This document shows, in pieces, positions 45,201 to 56,668 of a DNA stretch of 64,000 bases. The notes beneath the pieces are model-generated. The model worked only from the letters and a program-made list of their open reading frames with translations. It was not told the DNA's origin and searched no databases. The stretch is from Scalesia atractyloides (lineage: Eukaryota > Streptophyta > Magnoliopsida > Asterales > Asteraceae). Position numbers and translations under genes: made by a program. The number at the start of each line of letters is the position of its first letter. Position 1 is the stretch's first letter. Location of the stretch: assembly GCA_947069175.1 (NCBI GenBank), contig CAMTDV010000023.1:85508391-85572390 (forward strand), in the 5' to 3' direction.

Positions 45201-45824
45201 GATGGTGAGCATTTCACCAGATGAGGTTTTAATTTCAATGAGTTTCTTATCACAGGAAATGCGGGCTTGATTATCAGATAACCAATCCATGCCTAAGATT
45301 ACATCGAACCCCGCCAATTTCATTGTCAAAAGAGAGATAGGGATGGGATGATTCTTAATGGATATAGAGCATCCATCAAGAATGGAAGTTGCGGTTTCTA
45401 AGGTTCCATCGGCAACTTCTACTTCATAGGTTATGTCTAGAGTTCTTATGGGTAAGTTTAATAGTTTGCTAAACTTATGGTCCACAAAAGACTTATCTGC
45501 ACCCGAATCAAACAGAACTCTAGCATATACGTCATTTATGAGGAATGTACCTGTTATGACGTTGTTGTCATTAACAGCTTCTCTAGCATTCATCTGAAAG
45601 GCACAAGCATTTCCTTTCTTGGCCTCTCCAGACTTTGCATTATTACTCTTAAGATTCTTAGGGCAGTTAGTCTTAATATGCCCTTTTTCATTGCAGCCAT
45701 AGCAGACTGCATCCTTAAGATCCTTGCATTCTAGGGTCTTATGCCCTTTTCTTTTATAGATACCACAAGGTTTAGCCTGTGGACCAAAATTACACTGTCC
45801 CCAGTGTCTGCGGTTGCAGGTCAC
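42276..45824 (-). pseudogene. pol: Gypsy gag end, protease, RT, RNase H and integrase, copy C
   Basis: Order on the minus strand: zinc knuckles CGIYKRKGHKTLEC and CYGCNEKGHIKTNC; aspartic protease LFDSGADKSFVD (about 45,500) with GMDWLSDNQARISC; RT with CIDYRELNKLTIKNRYPLPR, LVMPFGLTNASAAF and active site FIDDILIYSR (about 44,520, Phe for the usual Tyr); RNase H (KGKVISYASRQLKVHEKNY, YTDHKSLQHLF) in a new frame after a base loss near 44,080; integrase HHCC finger (HNSRYSVHPGGDKMY ... CLTCSQVKVEHQ, 43602-43333). The integrase core (about 43330-43005) is broken by stops. The C-terminal segment (42680-42278) ends KVKWDVLRGPEYTWEVES, Tekay/Del-like, with TAA at 42276-42278. It is dead but complete in plan. 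Confidence 0.92.
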
Positions 45825-46767
45825 ATGTCGGCGTCACACCCGACTTATCTTGGTTCTTTTTGAACCCAAATCTCCCCTTATTCATCTTATTAAATCTTTG
45901 GGAGTTACCATCCTCTCTCTTCCTCTTCCCGTTAGTCTCAATTTTGACTGACTTTTGTCTCACCAAACCAAGGTGAGTGAGAGAGATAGGTCAACAGCAG
46001 ACCTATAAGTAGTAAGCCGAGCAGCCTTCACCATGCCTTTTATCTCAGGCGCTAACCCATTTATAAAACACGCGATGCGTTTGGGTTCAGGTGAAATCAG
46101 ATAAGATACTAATCTGGATAAGGAATTAAAGTCGGTAACATACTTCCGACAGTCCAGATTTTTCATTGTAAGAGTCAGAAAATCTGTCTCTATCTTCTCC
46201 ACCTCATGAGGTGGGCAGTACATTTCTTTAACAAGGTCCGCTAACTTGGTCCACCCAAGTTATACAGACGTACTTTTCCTGTTGACTGGACCATGGCCTT
46301 CCACCATATTAGGGCATCGCCCTTGAAGGATTGGGATACAAACTTCACAACATCCTTATCAGCTCAACCGCTGATATCTACAATAGTTTCCATCTCATCG
46401 AGCCATCTCAAAGCTTCTATAGCCCCTTTTTCTCCATTAAAATCTCGGGGCTTGCAGGAGACAAAGTATTTATAGGTACATCCGTCTTTAGAAGAAGGGA
46501 CCTATCATTAAATTCCAGTCTCTTTGGTTCACTCTTCGCATTTGAAGAGTGGACACAGCTCTCCTTTCGAGCTGATGATGGTGGAATAGATAAAGGTTTG
46601 GAGCGAGTAGCGCTCACTTCCTTAAATTTCTCCATGGCTTTTTCCATGGCTTTTCCAATAGCTGCATCAATGCGAGCTTGGAAATCATCATTATTGATGG
46701 CTATATTTTCAGCTTTGTCAGCACTATTATTATGGCGATTACTTTGCGCCTCATCTGAGTTAGCCAT
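45825..46767 (-). pseudogene. gag: Gag, copy C, interrupted
   Basis: The likely start is MANSDEAQSNRHNN at 46767. A charged helical stretch (AIGKAMEKAMEKFKE) follows, then the gag domain entry YKYFVSCKPRDFNGEKGAIEA in a shifted frame. An in-frame TGA replaces a residue after ETIVDISG (about 46,365). KFVSQSFKGDALIWWKAM is clear. The next frame (46223-45960) gives YCPPHEVEKIETDFLTLTM and YLISPEPKRIACFINGLAPEIKG. The zinc-knuckle part lies in the following entry. The order YCPPHE ... GLAPEI is typical of plant gypsy gag. Several frame changes exclude function. Confidence 0.88.
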
Positions 46768-47906
46768 CGCTGATGTTTGGGTACTATAGACCAAATTAAA
46801 TTTTATATTAGCCATGGTATTAATAACCATATAGGCTATAAAGTTTGGATATATAAATCCATTGCCTATTTGAACTAGTGTGCATGGAATCACAACTATC
46901 AGGCTTAACATTTTAAATGAATGTTATCTATATTTGGCCTAGGTCTCAAAAGGACCATCAAAGGCAAATTACGATTTGGACATAGTTCATATATTATTAG
47001 ACAGTGGATCGTAATCTCACAACTGTCATTGTCACTTGGACAATTGTATATAGTACATAGGCTTGTCACAAAGGACATTTGATTATGGCACACAGGCCCT
47101 GTCACTAATGGACATTAATTATGGCACATTGGCCTATCACTAATGGACATAAAATATGGCACATTGGCCTGTCACTAATGGACATAAAAATATGGCACAT
47201 TGACCTGTCACTAATGGACATAAAATATGGCACATTGGCACTACATCACTAATAGATGTTTAATCATAGCCCCAAGGGCAATACATCACTAATGGATGTT
47301 TAATTATAGCCCCAAGGGCAATACATCACTAATGGATGTTTAATCATCGCACTGATGATATTAGCCGGGATCAAATTTGATCACATAGGCTATATAAGGT
47401 TAGGACATAGTTCATTACCTAGAAGGCTAGTGTGATTCCTCAAGTCACACTACCAAGAGTATGAACATTCTTGAATGTTAACATAAGAGTATCTTAATGG
47501 TTGATTAATAGTCCCGGTCGCATTGACCTTAACGACTTGGAGGCTTGAACTTAAGTCCACCACCTCTAGATAGAAGGATAACTTCCCTTAACTATCATGA
47601 TAGAAGACCCCTTCGTACTTAACTATCATTTATACATTTGGCCAAATATGTGGTTTATGCCACTTGGCTAATCAAAACCATTAAGATCTTTTTGGAATTA
47701 TATAGCTGATCATAAATTTCGAGTAAAATCGAGATGATCGCTTGAAGAGGATGAGTACATATACATATAATTCCAAAATATTTCATTAAATGATAATAGA
47801 AAGTACAATATTTGAAATAAATAAATCAAACTAATTGTCCATGCAAGGACTAAAAGAAACAAAATGTCCACGCAAGGACTACATATAATAAAAGAAAAGA
47901 CTTCAC
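46768..47906. other. Non-coding spacer between ORF0 and gag, copy C
   Basis: Repeat-rich sequence without a gene. It contains the tandem repeats at 47080-47350 and short low-complexity runs. Spliced or internally initiated expression of gag would have to cross it. Confidence 0.55.
47080..47350. repeat. Tandem repeats ending CACTAATGGA in copy C
   Basis: Two related unit types: TATGGCACATTGGCCTGTCA + CTAATGGACATAA (about five units, 47085-47240) and CCCCAAGGGCAATACATCAC + TAATGGATGTTTAATCATAG (about three units, 47230-47350). Both share CACTAATGGA, so one probably arose from the other. Confidence 0.85.
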
Positions 47907-48991
47907 TCATCTTTATTTCCCTTAACCAACTTGGAGAGCTTTTTGAAGAACTTATTTGTCTTCTTCTCCATCTTCTCCGCTTGTTGCTACATTTCTTTCA
48001 TTCGTCCTAAGGCCTCGTTAATGGCCTCGAGTTGAGGCGGAGGTTGTGGCATCATAGGATACTGGTACCCATAAGTTGGATATCTAGTATGTGGATAAGC
48101 AGGTCAGAAAGGAGACGGGTAAAGCGCGTTATGCATGACCGCTTGCATATAAGGATCATGTGATAGTGCCTGGTAATTTACCAGTGTAAATAGGTCAAAG
48201 GGAACATATCTAGTTATATCCGGATATGTAGGAATAGGGTTATTAAAATCCGATGGTGGTGGTTGAACCACTGGTGGTGGTGTCGGTTCCACCATAGGTG
48301 AAGCATTAGAGGGTCCACCCATTTGTGGATCCTCTTGAATGGTTGGAGAAGGTTTGGGCAAAGGTGGCAGCGATCCCGACCGTTGGCCCGCACGTACCGA
48401 CATAACTGCTCCTCTTTTTCTCCTTGGTGGCTCAGGTGGAGGTTGGGGTTGGTCCAAGGTTCCATGTGGACATCTTCCTGTATGGGAGGTGGTTGAGAGT
48501 GGGAAGGAGTATTAGTAAAGGCAAATTGACTCCAATATTGGTCCCACTCATTAGGACCTTGATATGGCGATCCGACATAGGAGTTGGAATCGCTCGAGAT
48601 TTCAATAGGATGCGCGTTCGATCCTGACGGCGGCATCTCCGGGTCGGAGTCTTCGTCCATTGGGTTCGGTTGGTCCAACTAATTTTGGTCAGCTAGAGGT
48701 GTGTTAAAAAAGTAATTAGGGTTAAATTATTCATGGTAAGAGTGTGAATGGGAATGATGGGAATGGTGAGAGTGGGTGTGAATGATAGGAGTGGTGAGAG
48801 TGGTAAGAATTTTGGGAATGTGGGGGCGAGTGTCTATTAGAGACAGAATGTCTCGCTGGTTGCCAAGGAGACGAATTTCCTGATTCTTGGTAGGAATCTG
48901 AGTTGTGAGGTTGTGAAGGGATGCGCCACGATGGTCCTCCCTTCATTGGACCTTTTCCTCTTCCACTTTGTCCTCTAAATATTCGCGGCAT
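47907..48991 (-). pseudogene. ORF0-type proline-rich protein upstream of gag, copy C
   Basis: Starts MPRIFRGQSGRGKGPMKGG about 150 bp after the PBS. It continues through a Ser/His-rich part (RHSVSNRHSPPHSQNS), then in shifted frames MDQPNPMDEDSDPEMPPSG, HPIEISSDSNSYVGSPYQGP, EPPRRKRGAVMSVR, the proline-rich EDPQMGGPSNASPMVEPTPP, and a lysine-rich coiled-coil-like end (QAEKMEKKTNKFFKKLSK, stop about 47907). I recognise the plan from hypothetical proteins of Asteraceae genomes, but no function is known to me. It lies ahead of gag with its own start and is separated from it by about 1.1 kb. Frameshifts and stops make this copy non-functional. Confidence 0.6.
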
Positions 48992-49142
48992 TTTCCTGTT
49001 TAAAAATCAAATCAAAACAATACTACTAACTTAATAATGAAATGAATAATCCTAGGTCAAAGCCTAGACTCGGAAGTCTAAGGAATGTGCTTGTGTAAAT
49101 TTGAGATTAAACACAAGAAGGCTAGTGTTTAATTCTCTCAAA

Positions 49143-49160
49143 CGTTGGCTCTAATACCAA
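49143..49160 (-). promoter_or_regulatory. Primer binding site, copy C
   Basis: TTGGTATTAGAGCCAACG on the minus strand, two bases inside the LTR end. It matches initiator tRNA-Met with one change (T for C in TGGTATCAGAGC). Confidence 0.85.
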
Positions 49161-49162
49161 GC

Positions 49163-52100
49163 TATCACACCCCAAATTTCCAACCAAACACCGGTGGGCC
49201 CGGGTGGGGAATATTGTGATGTAAGTTGATATCATCATAGTCAATTAAACACAGCACAACGGAAGTCTCGGATTTAAATTACTATTACAAACCGAAATGA
49301 TAAAAGTACAAAAATAATATACAGACGGCTTGTAACGAAAGATCCACAGGCGGATCGTAAAATGTACAAAAAAGTATAACAGACTTTAGGGCAGATCTAA
49401 GGATTTGCAAGATTCTCTTATATCACTACCGAACAGCTTCCAGCCTATTTCGTATTGTACCTGCAAGCTTAGTCTTTTGAAAATAAGTCAGCTTTCGTTG
49501 GTAAATACACCCGACTGACTCTTTTTGAGAACATTTAAAAAATTTGATTTAAGTGCACAGGACACAAATCTTTTATAACTTGGGAAAGTCAGCTTTGTAA
49601 CCTTGTTAACAGCTTTACATGTTTGTCAATACATATGGGGCCCAGTATAGAGACCGAGACATGACTAATGTACACACCACTTATGAACCCACGAAGGAGT
49701 TATCCCCAACTTGTGGGTAAAATAATTTTAGCATTCGCATCTGTCGGGTGTATGCCTACACCCCGTGCTTTGGTCGTGGCCATTATCTAATGTAATGAGC
49801 CAAGAATATCTAGGACACGGTCGTTAACCCCCAATGTTTAAGTTATCAAACAAAACTGATTAAAACGGAATATGCGGATTTACTAGCCACAACCCGGCAT
49901 TCGATTGATCCCATTTCCAACCAAGCTGTAGTAATTTACCATAACCTAAGCCCGTATAGGGAAAATAAGTCAAGAGTATTTACCTGAGCTAGTCTTGATT
50001 AAAATGCAAGATTTATATCTTAGCCGTATTCAAAATGAACTATGTGCAGATAGCATTTACCGGAAGGCTCTAGTCTGGATTATGGCATAAGCTAACCAAT
50101 TAAAATGCTAACGGTCTTAATTTAAGTCATAGACTTAGACCGACTAGCGTAATGGATCAAACGGTACGATACGCTAGATTAAGCGATGACCAGATAGAAT
50201 GTAGTTTAAACCCAACAAGTACTTAAGACTTGTATAACATGGGTAAACAATTAACATTCTGGAATTTGAGATTAAAATGATAAGGTTAAACCCGTTTCGG
50301 TTAATTTTTGTAAACTAGTTACATATACTTAACCGTATGCATATAAGCGATATCGGGTAACCGGATGAGTCATGAACAAGTTCTAAATGTCATTATACTT
50401 TAAATAAGTTGTAATATCAGTAGGATATCAACTTACATGCCCGAAAGGTTTTAAAATGAAATTATGCCTCATAAGGACGTTTTGGTAATTATATGTCATA
50501 TAAAATAACTTGCATGTATTCTGATGTTATAATCATAAACATTCTGGAAAAATAATTAATTTTTGATTTATTATCAGTAAGATAGCACATATAAGTGTGG
50601 TTTATGGTTTAAGACCAACTATGCATCGAAAGGGCATTTTGGTCATTTCAAAGTATAGTTTAAGTTATTATAGTAAAATCAGTTTATGATCAGAATATTA
50701 ACATCATAATATGTTAGTTACATTAACATATCAGTAGGTAATTCATTTTCTAGTCCATTGTTGATTAAAACCATGTTTTATGTAAAAAGGGCATTTTATT
50801 CAAATTTTAACATTTACGGAACTTGTGCATAAACGCAGATTATGATTATGATCAAGTAATATAACCTCAGAGGGTTATGCTACAATACACTATGATCATA
50901 ATGCGACCTTAATTCAGAAATTAACTAATCTAAGTCGGGTCAGAATCGAAAGTCAAAGCAGATGTCAAACTTCGCGACTTTCGGTTGCGAACCGACTCTA
51001 GGACTGAAATTGACGGATCGAACATGTTCCCACAATTTCTAATAATTATTATCAACTTGTTTAAGTGTCAAAAATATATTTATAACATGGATAAACTCAG
51101 ATTATGAATTTTTATGAAACCTGACCCGTTTGACTTTTTAAGACAATAACTTTGACCCATCAATTGACCTAGTAAACGTGATCCTTAGGAGGTGCCCTTT
51201 TAAGAGATTAGCACCTACCTAATTACGATCACTTAGCCATGTTTGTTTCGAACAATGGCTGGACCATAATGGTCTTAACCGAAAGTCAAGGCATTTGTCG
51301 AAAATGCTTGACTTTTGGCTATTAAAAGCCTATAAAAAGAAAAGAGCAGAGATGGAACACTTACAAATGATCCAAGAGAAACTTAGAACTCAAAGGGAAG
51401 CTCCCAAATGGTCAGGAACTTCCAAGAGTGTAATAGAGAAAAGAAGAAGTGAATGAGCAAAGAATAAGGTGAACTTGAGTTGCTATTTATAGTGCAAGAG
51501 GATGTGTGAAGATGAAGCCAGGTGTTAGAGGTGTTCTAGGATCATCACAAGTGTCTAGCAAGGTGTCAAGAACTGCAAGAGTGTGGCAAATTGTAGGAGA
51601 AGTGGCATCTTGACAAAATTTTGGGGTTTTGACATTTTTAGTCCCTCAAATTTAGTTTTGTGGATTGTCATGAATTGTCCATTGACTTATATCCAATGAC
51701 ATAATGATACAACTTGGTCTTTTTGTTCGACACGAGATGTATTGAAGAAAAGTCTGAATAACCAAACGTTAACGGGTGTCACACTAGGTGTCTTTATGAC
51801 AAAAAAAATGTTTACTAGCTTACACGTGAAGATACGAATACTTATGGTTTTAAAGGCTAATTTACCTAAATTAATTAAGTTAAAGGTTTGGTAAAAGAGC
51901 GAAATGCTCGAGGATAGTAAATAAAAATATATTATCTTAACCGAGAGACGTTCGGTTTAGAAACAACTTGTTTAAACAAGTAATATGAAAATAATAAAGT
52001 CTAGGGGTCTTTGGGTAATTTGCTGAAAGTTTAAATGGTGAAAAATAAGAGCTTCAGAGGCCCACCGTAGGCTACGATCGCCAGACCGTAGCTTACGGTC

Positions 52101-52687
52101 AGTGTTATTTTGTTTCAGCAGCTTTAGACCGTAGCTTACGGTTGTCAACCGTAGGTTACGGTTAGTTTTGTGAATTTTTGAGATTTTTGAACATGTTTGG
52201 GTGACTAGCTTATTGAGATATGATCCGAGGGTATGTACACGTGTCGGTATATTACCGAACACGAATTTCACAAGGTGTTACATAATCCCTCCATTGTCCA
52301 ACATTAGCGGATTTTCAGAAGTAATCCCTCTCGTCCAACTAGTGGCTCATATGAGAGTTAGGACTTGTTAAAGGATCACTTAGAGGCTCAGTATAAGCAT
52401 GTTGACCCCGATGTCACTCAGAGGCTAGGCATGTTGACACAACGGTCATTCAGAGGCCGAGTTTAAGCATAATGACACTAATGGTCGTTCAGAGGCTTTG
52501 TTTTTATGCCTGACGACACTAATGGTCGTTCAGAGGCTAGGTTTATGCATATTGACATCAAAAAGTCATTCAGAGGCTCAGTTTGAGCATGTTGTCATTT
52601 TTAGTCGATATTAGTCTTTAATAGACTATATTTAAAATACAACATGTGTCACTATATTATTGGACACGATTTTTACCGGGTGTTACA
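49163..52687 (-). mobile_element. 5' LTR of gypsy copy C
   Basis: About 3525 bp, from TGTAACACCCGG at 52687 to GGGGTGTGATA at 49163 on the minus strand (the terminal CA has become TA). U3 is about 1.2 kb up to the TATA; R plus U5 are about 2.3 kb, unusually long. Its outer end meets a copia RT fragment at 52688. It differs from the 3' LTR by scattered substitutions and indels, so copy C is older than copy B. Confidence 0.9.
51484..51493 (-). promoter_or_regulatory. TATA box in copy C 5' LTR
   Basis: CTATAAATAG on the minus strand, followed by CAACTCAAGTTCACCT and a C/T-rich run (CTTCTTCTTTTCTC) typical of plant start regions. Transcription probably begins near 51455. Confidence 0.75.
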
Positions 52688-53347
52688 AAGAAGCAGTTCC
52701 CTTTAGGTATCGAATGATGCGTTTTAAAGCATGCCAATAAGTAGTCATAGGGGCGTGCATATGCATACAAATTTGTTTAAAGGCATAACTGATGTCCGAG
52801 CGAGTGAATGTGATGTATTGAAGAGCGCTTGCAAGACTACGGTATAATAAAGGATCCTCATAAGGAGTACCAGAAGTTGAACTAAGCTTGGTTGAGTGTC
52901 AACATGTGTGTCAACTGGTTTGCAGGACTGCATGCCAGCCCGTTTGATGATGTCATGGGCATATGTTTGCTGAGAGAGGAACATGGTATTGTTGTTTCTG
53001 GTAACAGAGATGCCCAAGAAGTTGCTGAGAGGACCAAGATCTTTCATAGCGAACTCGGGTGCGAGGTTTGTAATAAGCTGCTGATGTAGTGAAGTGGAAG
53101 CTGTGATAAGAAGGATATCGTCCACTTATAGGAGCAAGTAGGCGGTCTGAGTACCTTGCTGAAATACAAATAGGGAGTTGTCACAGCCACTCTAACGAAA
53201 ACCTAACTAAAGAACATAATCGGTAAATCATTGATACCAAGCCCGTGGGGCTTGCTTTAGCCCGTAAAGAGATTTCTTTAGTTTACACACATGGTTTGGA
53301 AAATCACGATGGCGAAAGCCCATGGGCTGATACATGTAGATTGTTTC
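52688..53347 (-). pseudogene. Ty1/copia reverse transcriptase fragment
   Basis: On the minus strand: YMYQPMGFRHRDFPNHVCKL, KKSLYGLKQAPRAWYQ (signature copia RT block), then FVFQQGTQTAYLLL followed by TAA in place of the Tyr of the YVDD active site, then VDDILLITASTSLHQQLI, FAMKDLGPLSNFLGI and FLSQQTYAHDIIKRAGMQSCK. A frameshift follows near 52880. Both ends are cut: by copy D at 53348 and by the copy C LTR at 52687. It is the host into which copy D inserted. Confidence 0.9.
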
Positions 53348-54357
53348 TGTCACACCCCGACCCGCAGCGGAAATAAAAGTCGGGGCATAATTGGGTTATC
53401 ATCAAAGCCCATGACATTTACTAGTAAGTTTCATATTTATTAAATTAAAATTAAAACTTCAAATATTCGAACACAAGGAATCATACGAGCACAAGAAAAA
53501 TCAAAACATTGTTCAGAACATAATAGATTTGTTTAATCTTCTAAGGCATTCCTATGTGTTTCTCTCCTCAGCTTATTCACCTGTATCACGCGTAAAACAA
53601 AGGATTGCGTCAACAAAAGTTGGCGAGTGAATCTAGGTAAAAACAATTTGAACAATTTCTTATATTAATTAATTAAATAAAAATTATGCGTAAATCATAA
53701 ATGAACATATGCATATGTATAAACAATCACAAACCACACAATATCCACAATGACTATATGACATGATGAATGAGTAACTTGAGATCAAGGCTCAATCAAA
53801 CGGAGCCGATCTAATGAGGCACCTGATGCTCAACTCGTATCCCACGAGGAACTGTTGGGCCTTAAATGAATGATTGCACTGTAATGATAAAATATCACCA
53901 CACATAATCACACCAATTAAAAATAAGCATTTGATCTCATTATGATGTTAGTACACGTGTTAAAATAAATAAATCAACATGTACGACACATGATACACCC
54001 CAAAATGTGATTAAAAAAGGGAGTTCGTAAGGATTTACTCACAGTGGGTGCGTTCCTTGCTTGAAAGATAATGCGCACGAATTGATGATTTAACCGACGA
54101 AGGAAAAACTAACCTAAGCAATAACGTAATAATTCAATAAATATATAAGATTTAATATTTCAATTTAATACTTTTGTTAGATTTTTGAGTTGTTTTTGTA
54201 GTGTTTATTGGTTTTTTAATCCTTCAAAAGTCATATTTTCTTTTTGTTTTGAATTAATAAAAATAAGAATGGCTAATAATAAAATACTGTATAAAAAAAA
54301 TTGTTTTCCTATCAGACCGACAGGGAGTCTGACCGGCTCGCTGGTGTTATTGGCGTC

Positions 54358-54753
54358 GTGTGCGGGATTCGAACTTGAGACCTCTCCTCTTCCAACTGAG
54401 CTACGTGTCTAACCCGAAAGTATTTGGATTTTTATTATACTTATACTATGTGTAGAGCAATCCAGAAATTGTTTAATTTAAAAAGGTTTTTAAATATTCG
54501 AACCGGTGTGAAGAACTCAACTCAAACCCACGACCTGATGTTGTTGTGCACCCAGCCCAACCAGTTGGGCTGGGTGTCTAACCCGTTTAATACAAGGATT
54601 ATAATTCATATATCAACTTCTTGACAGTTTACACAGATTCCTTAAAAAAATTTGAGTTTTTATCGAGAACAACAGTCACTTGCTTGGCTCGAACCCGGGT
54701 GTTATGCTTCACATGCACACAATCCATCCATTGGACTATGTGTCTAACCCGGT
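54358..54753 (-). repeat. Three tRNA-like cassettes in LTR copy D
   Basis: Cassettes end at GTGTCTAACC near 54414, 54583 and 54749 (spacing 169 and 166 bp). The first keeps TAGCTCAGTTGG but is shortened. The second has a different stem from other copies (CCCAGCCCAAC with GTTGGGCTGGG). The third has CACATAGTCCAA with TTGGATTGTG. The stems are kept although the sequences differ. Confidence 0.75.
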
Positions 54754-55369
54754 ATTATAACCAATTTAATTTATATATATACCCTGAATACACTTCGTCT
54801 TCTTTACTTAAAACTTACTGATACACGTTTTTATCTTGTTTTCATCAGATTTATTCTTTGCTTTCTTCTTATAATAATAAATCAGAAGGGTAGTGAAGAT
54901 ATTGTTTTTACCGAACGATGGAGTGTGATTCTCCGGTGACCTTTCCGCGGTTATATCCAATTCGGGCGAATCGCGATGAATTCCGGCGAGAGCGGCAATC
55001 AACGCAGAGTGTGAGTGAGGTGTTCAAGATTTTGATTGAGTTACAGAGCGCCTATTACACCACCTACTATCCGCTATTTATAGATGAAATGTCGATTTCG
55101 GTTTTGGAAAAACCATTTAAATAATTTTCGTTTACGGACTGATTACACGCTTGATTTGTAACTGAATCTAAGTTAAAGCATGATTGAGATTAGTTATTGA
55201 TTGGATTTATTTTGAAAATGATGGCCATTAATGGCCGGATTTGGGGTTACGGTTGCCCAGCGTTTGGGCGGTAAAACTTGAATGGGTTTGAGGATCCGAT
55301 GCGGCATATAACTTATTTTTGCCAAGATATCATCACCATTGTGTGTGCAGAACGGTGGTGTGTGTATAT

Positions 55370-55405
55370 TCACGGGTGACCCAGGTTCGATCCCTGGTTT
55401 ACCCT
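55370..55405 (+). repeat. Opposite-strand tRNA-like T-arm in LTR copy D
   Basis: CCAGGTTCGATCCCTGG, a perfect 5 bp T-arm with loop TTCGATC, then a TTTT run. The A-box part upstream is not clear in this copy. Confidence 0.65.
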
Positions 55406-55622
55406 TTTAAATTTTGTTATGTTATAATTATTTTTCTTTAGATTTTATTTAATTCACTTATTATTATTATTATTATTATTATTTATAGGTTTTTAACCCA
55501 TTTTTTATTCAACTACTTATATTAATAATTGATATTTAGAAAATACGCATCGAACATATAAAGAAATACTTTGATTAGCATACTATGCGGGTTTTCGAAA
55601 CCCGATTTATACAAATGTTATA

Positions 55623-55637
55623 GTATCCCCTACTTTT
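55623..55637 (-). promoter_or_regulatory. Polypurine tract, copy D
   Basis: AAAAGTAGGGGATAC on the minus strand, directly before the LTR. Confidence 0.8.
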
Positions 55638-56393
55638 AGAAATTTCGTCCCGAAATTAAAGTAGTAGCCGTAACAAGAAAAAGATGTGGGTATTTCTCGT
55701 GCAGTGAGTCTTCACGTTCCCAAGTAAACTCAGGTCCTCGTTTTGACTCCCAACGCATCCTGACTATTGGAATACGACTTCGTCTCAAACGCTTTTCACC
55801 GAAATCTATGATTTCCACTGGTCTTTCAACGAAGTGCATTGATTCATCAATTTGAATGTCTTCCAGATGCATATGGAGATTTTCGTCGGCAAGACACTTT
55901 TCAAGTTTGATACGTGAAATGTGGGATGAATTATGTTGAGTTCTTCTGGTAGGTCAAGCTTGTATGCTAGAGGACCTACTCTTTCGAGTATCTTAAATGG
56001 TCCCACATAGCGTGGTGCTAGCTTGCCCTTTTAACCAAAACGAACAACTCCCTTCCACAGTGATACTTTCAAAAGTACTTGATCACCGACACAAAACTCC
56101 AATGGCTTTCGTCGTTTATTAGCGTAACTCTTTTGACGACTTCGAGCTGCTAGAAGATTATTTCGGATTTGAAGAATTTTGTCAATCGTTTCTTGAATCA
56201 GTTCGGGTCCAGTGATTTGCGCTTCACCAATTCCGTGCCAACATACAGGAGATCGGCACTTTCGACCATATAAGGCTTCAAAAGGAGCCATACTGATGCC
56301 TGAATGATAACTATTGTTGTACGATAATTCAACTAATGGTAGGTGAGTATCCCAATTACCCTTGAAATCTATGACACATGCTCACAACATGTC
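55638..56393 (-). pseudogene. pol: Gypsy integrase C-terminus and chromodomain-like end, copy D
   Basis: The minus-strand reading enters at the end of the integrase core (SMAPFEALYGRKCRSPVCWH at about 56295-56236), then KSYANKRRKPLEFCVGDQVL, a stop near 56032, APRYVGPFKILERVGPLAYKLDLPEEL, a frameshift near 55885, and the Tekay/Del-type end RIPIVRMRWESKRGPEFTWE. The upstream part is displaced by copy E, which inserted at 56393/56394; the rest should lie beyond the window. Confidence 0.88.
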
Positions 56394-56577
56394 TGTAACA
56401 TTTGTCGAAAACGGGTTTTACCAAACCCGCTCCGTTGTGTAATCGAATATCAAGTTATAAATGTGGCGTTGCCTATTTATGTTTATTTTAATTGTTAATG
56501 ATACATAATTAATAAACAAACTAAACCATAAAAGTTATAATTGATAAAAAGTATAAATAAAGTAACTAAAAATAAAA

Positions 56578-56668
56578 TGGGCTGCCAGGACTCGAACCCG
56601 GGTCAGCCAGGTTGTGAACTCCAAAGACTTAACACTCACACGCATAACCACTCCGCCACTTGTTTCTT
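56578..56668 (-). repeat. Opposite-strand tRNA-like cassette in LTR copy E
   Basis: On the minus strand GTGGCGGAGTGGT is followed by CCCGGGTTCGAGTCC (its T-arm weakened by one change relative to the 3' LTR), then a T-run. The 3' LTR counterpart at 63492-63580 keeps the perfect arm. Confidence 0.75.

Larger units (their letters stand above)
53348..55622 (-). mobile_element. 3' LTR of gypsy copy D
   Basis: 2275 bp. On the minus strand it starts TATAACATTTG (first G changed to A) and ends GGGGTGTGACA, directly against copia sequence with no PBS, so it is the 3' LTR of an element inserted into the copia copy. TATA (CTATAAATAG, minus) is at 55074-55083. It holds one hairpin unit of each type near its 3' end (arms CGATC/GATCG-like near 53785 and CTCGT/ACGAG at 53833-53847). 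Confidence 0.88.

Noticed and set aside
54808..55124. Short open frames with SPVTFPRLYPIRANRDEFR-type sequence
   Set aside because: They lie inside LTR copy D, in sequence corresponding to the non-coding CCGGCG-rich part of other LTRs.
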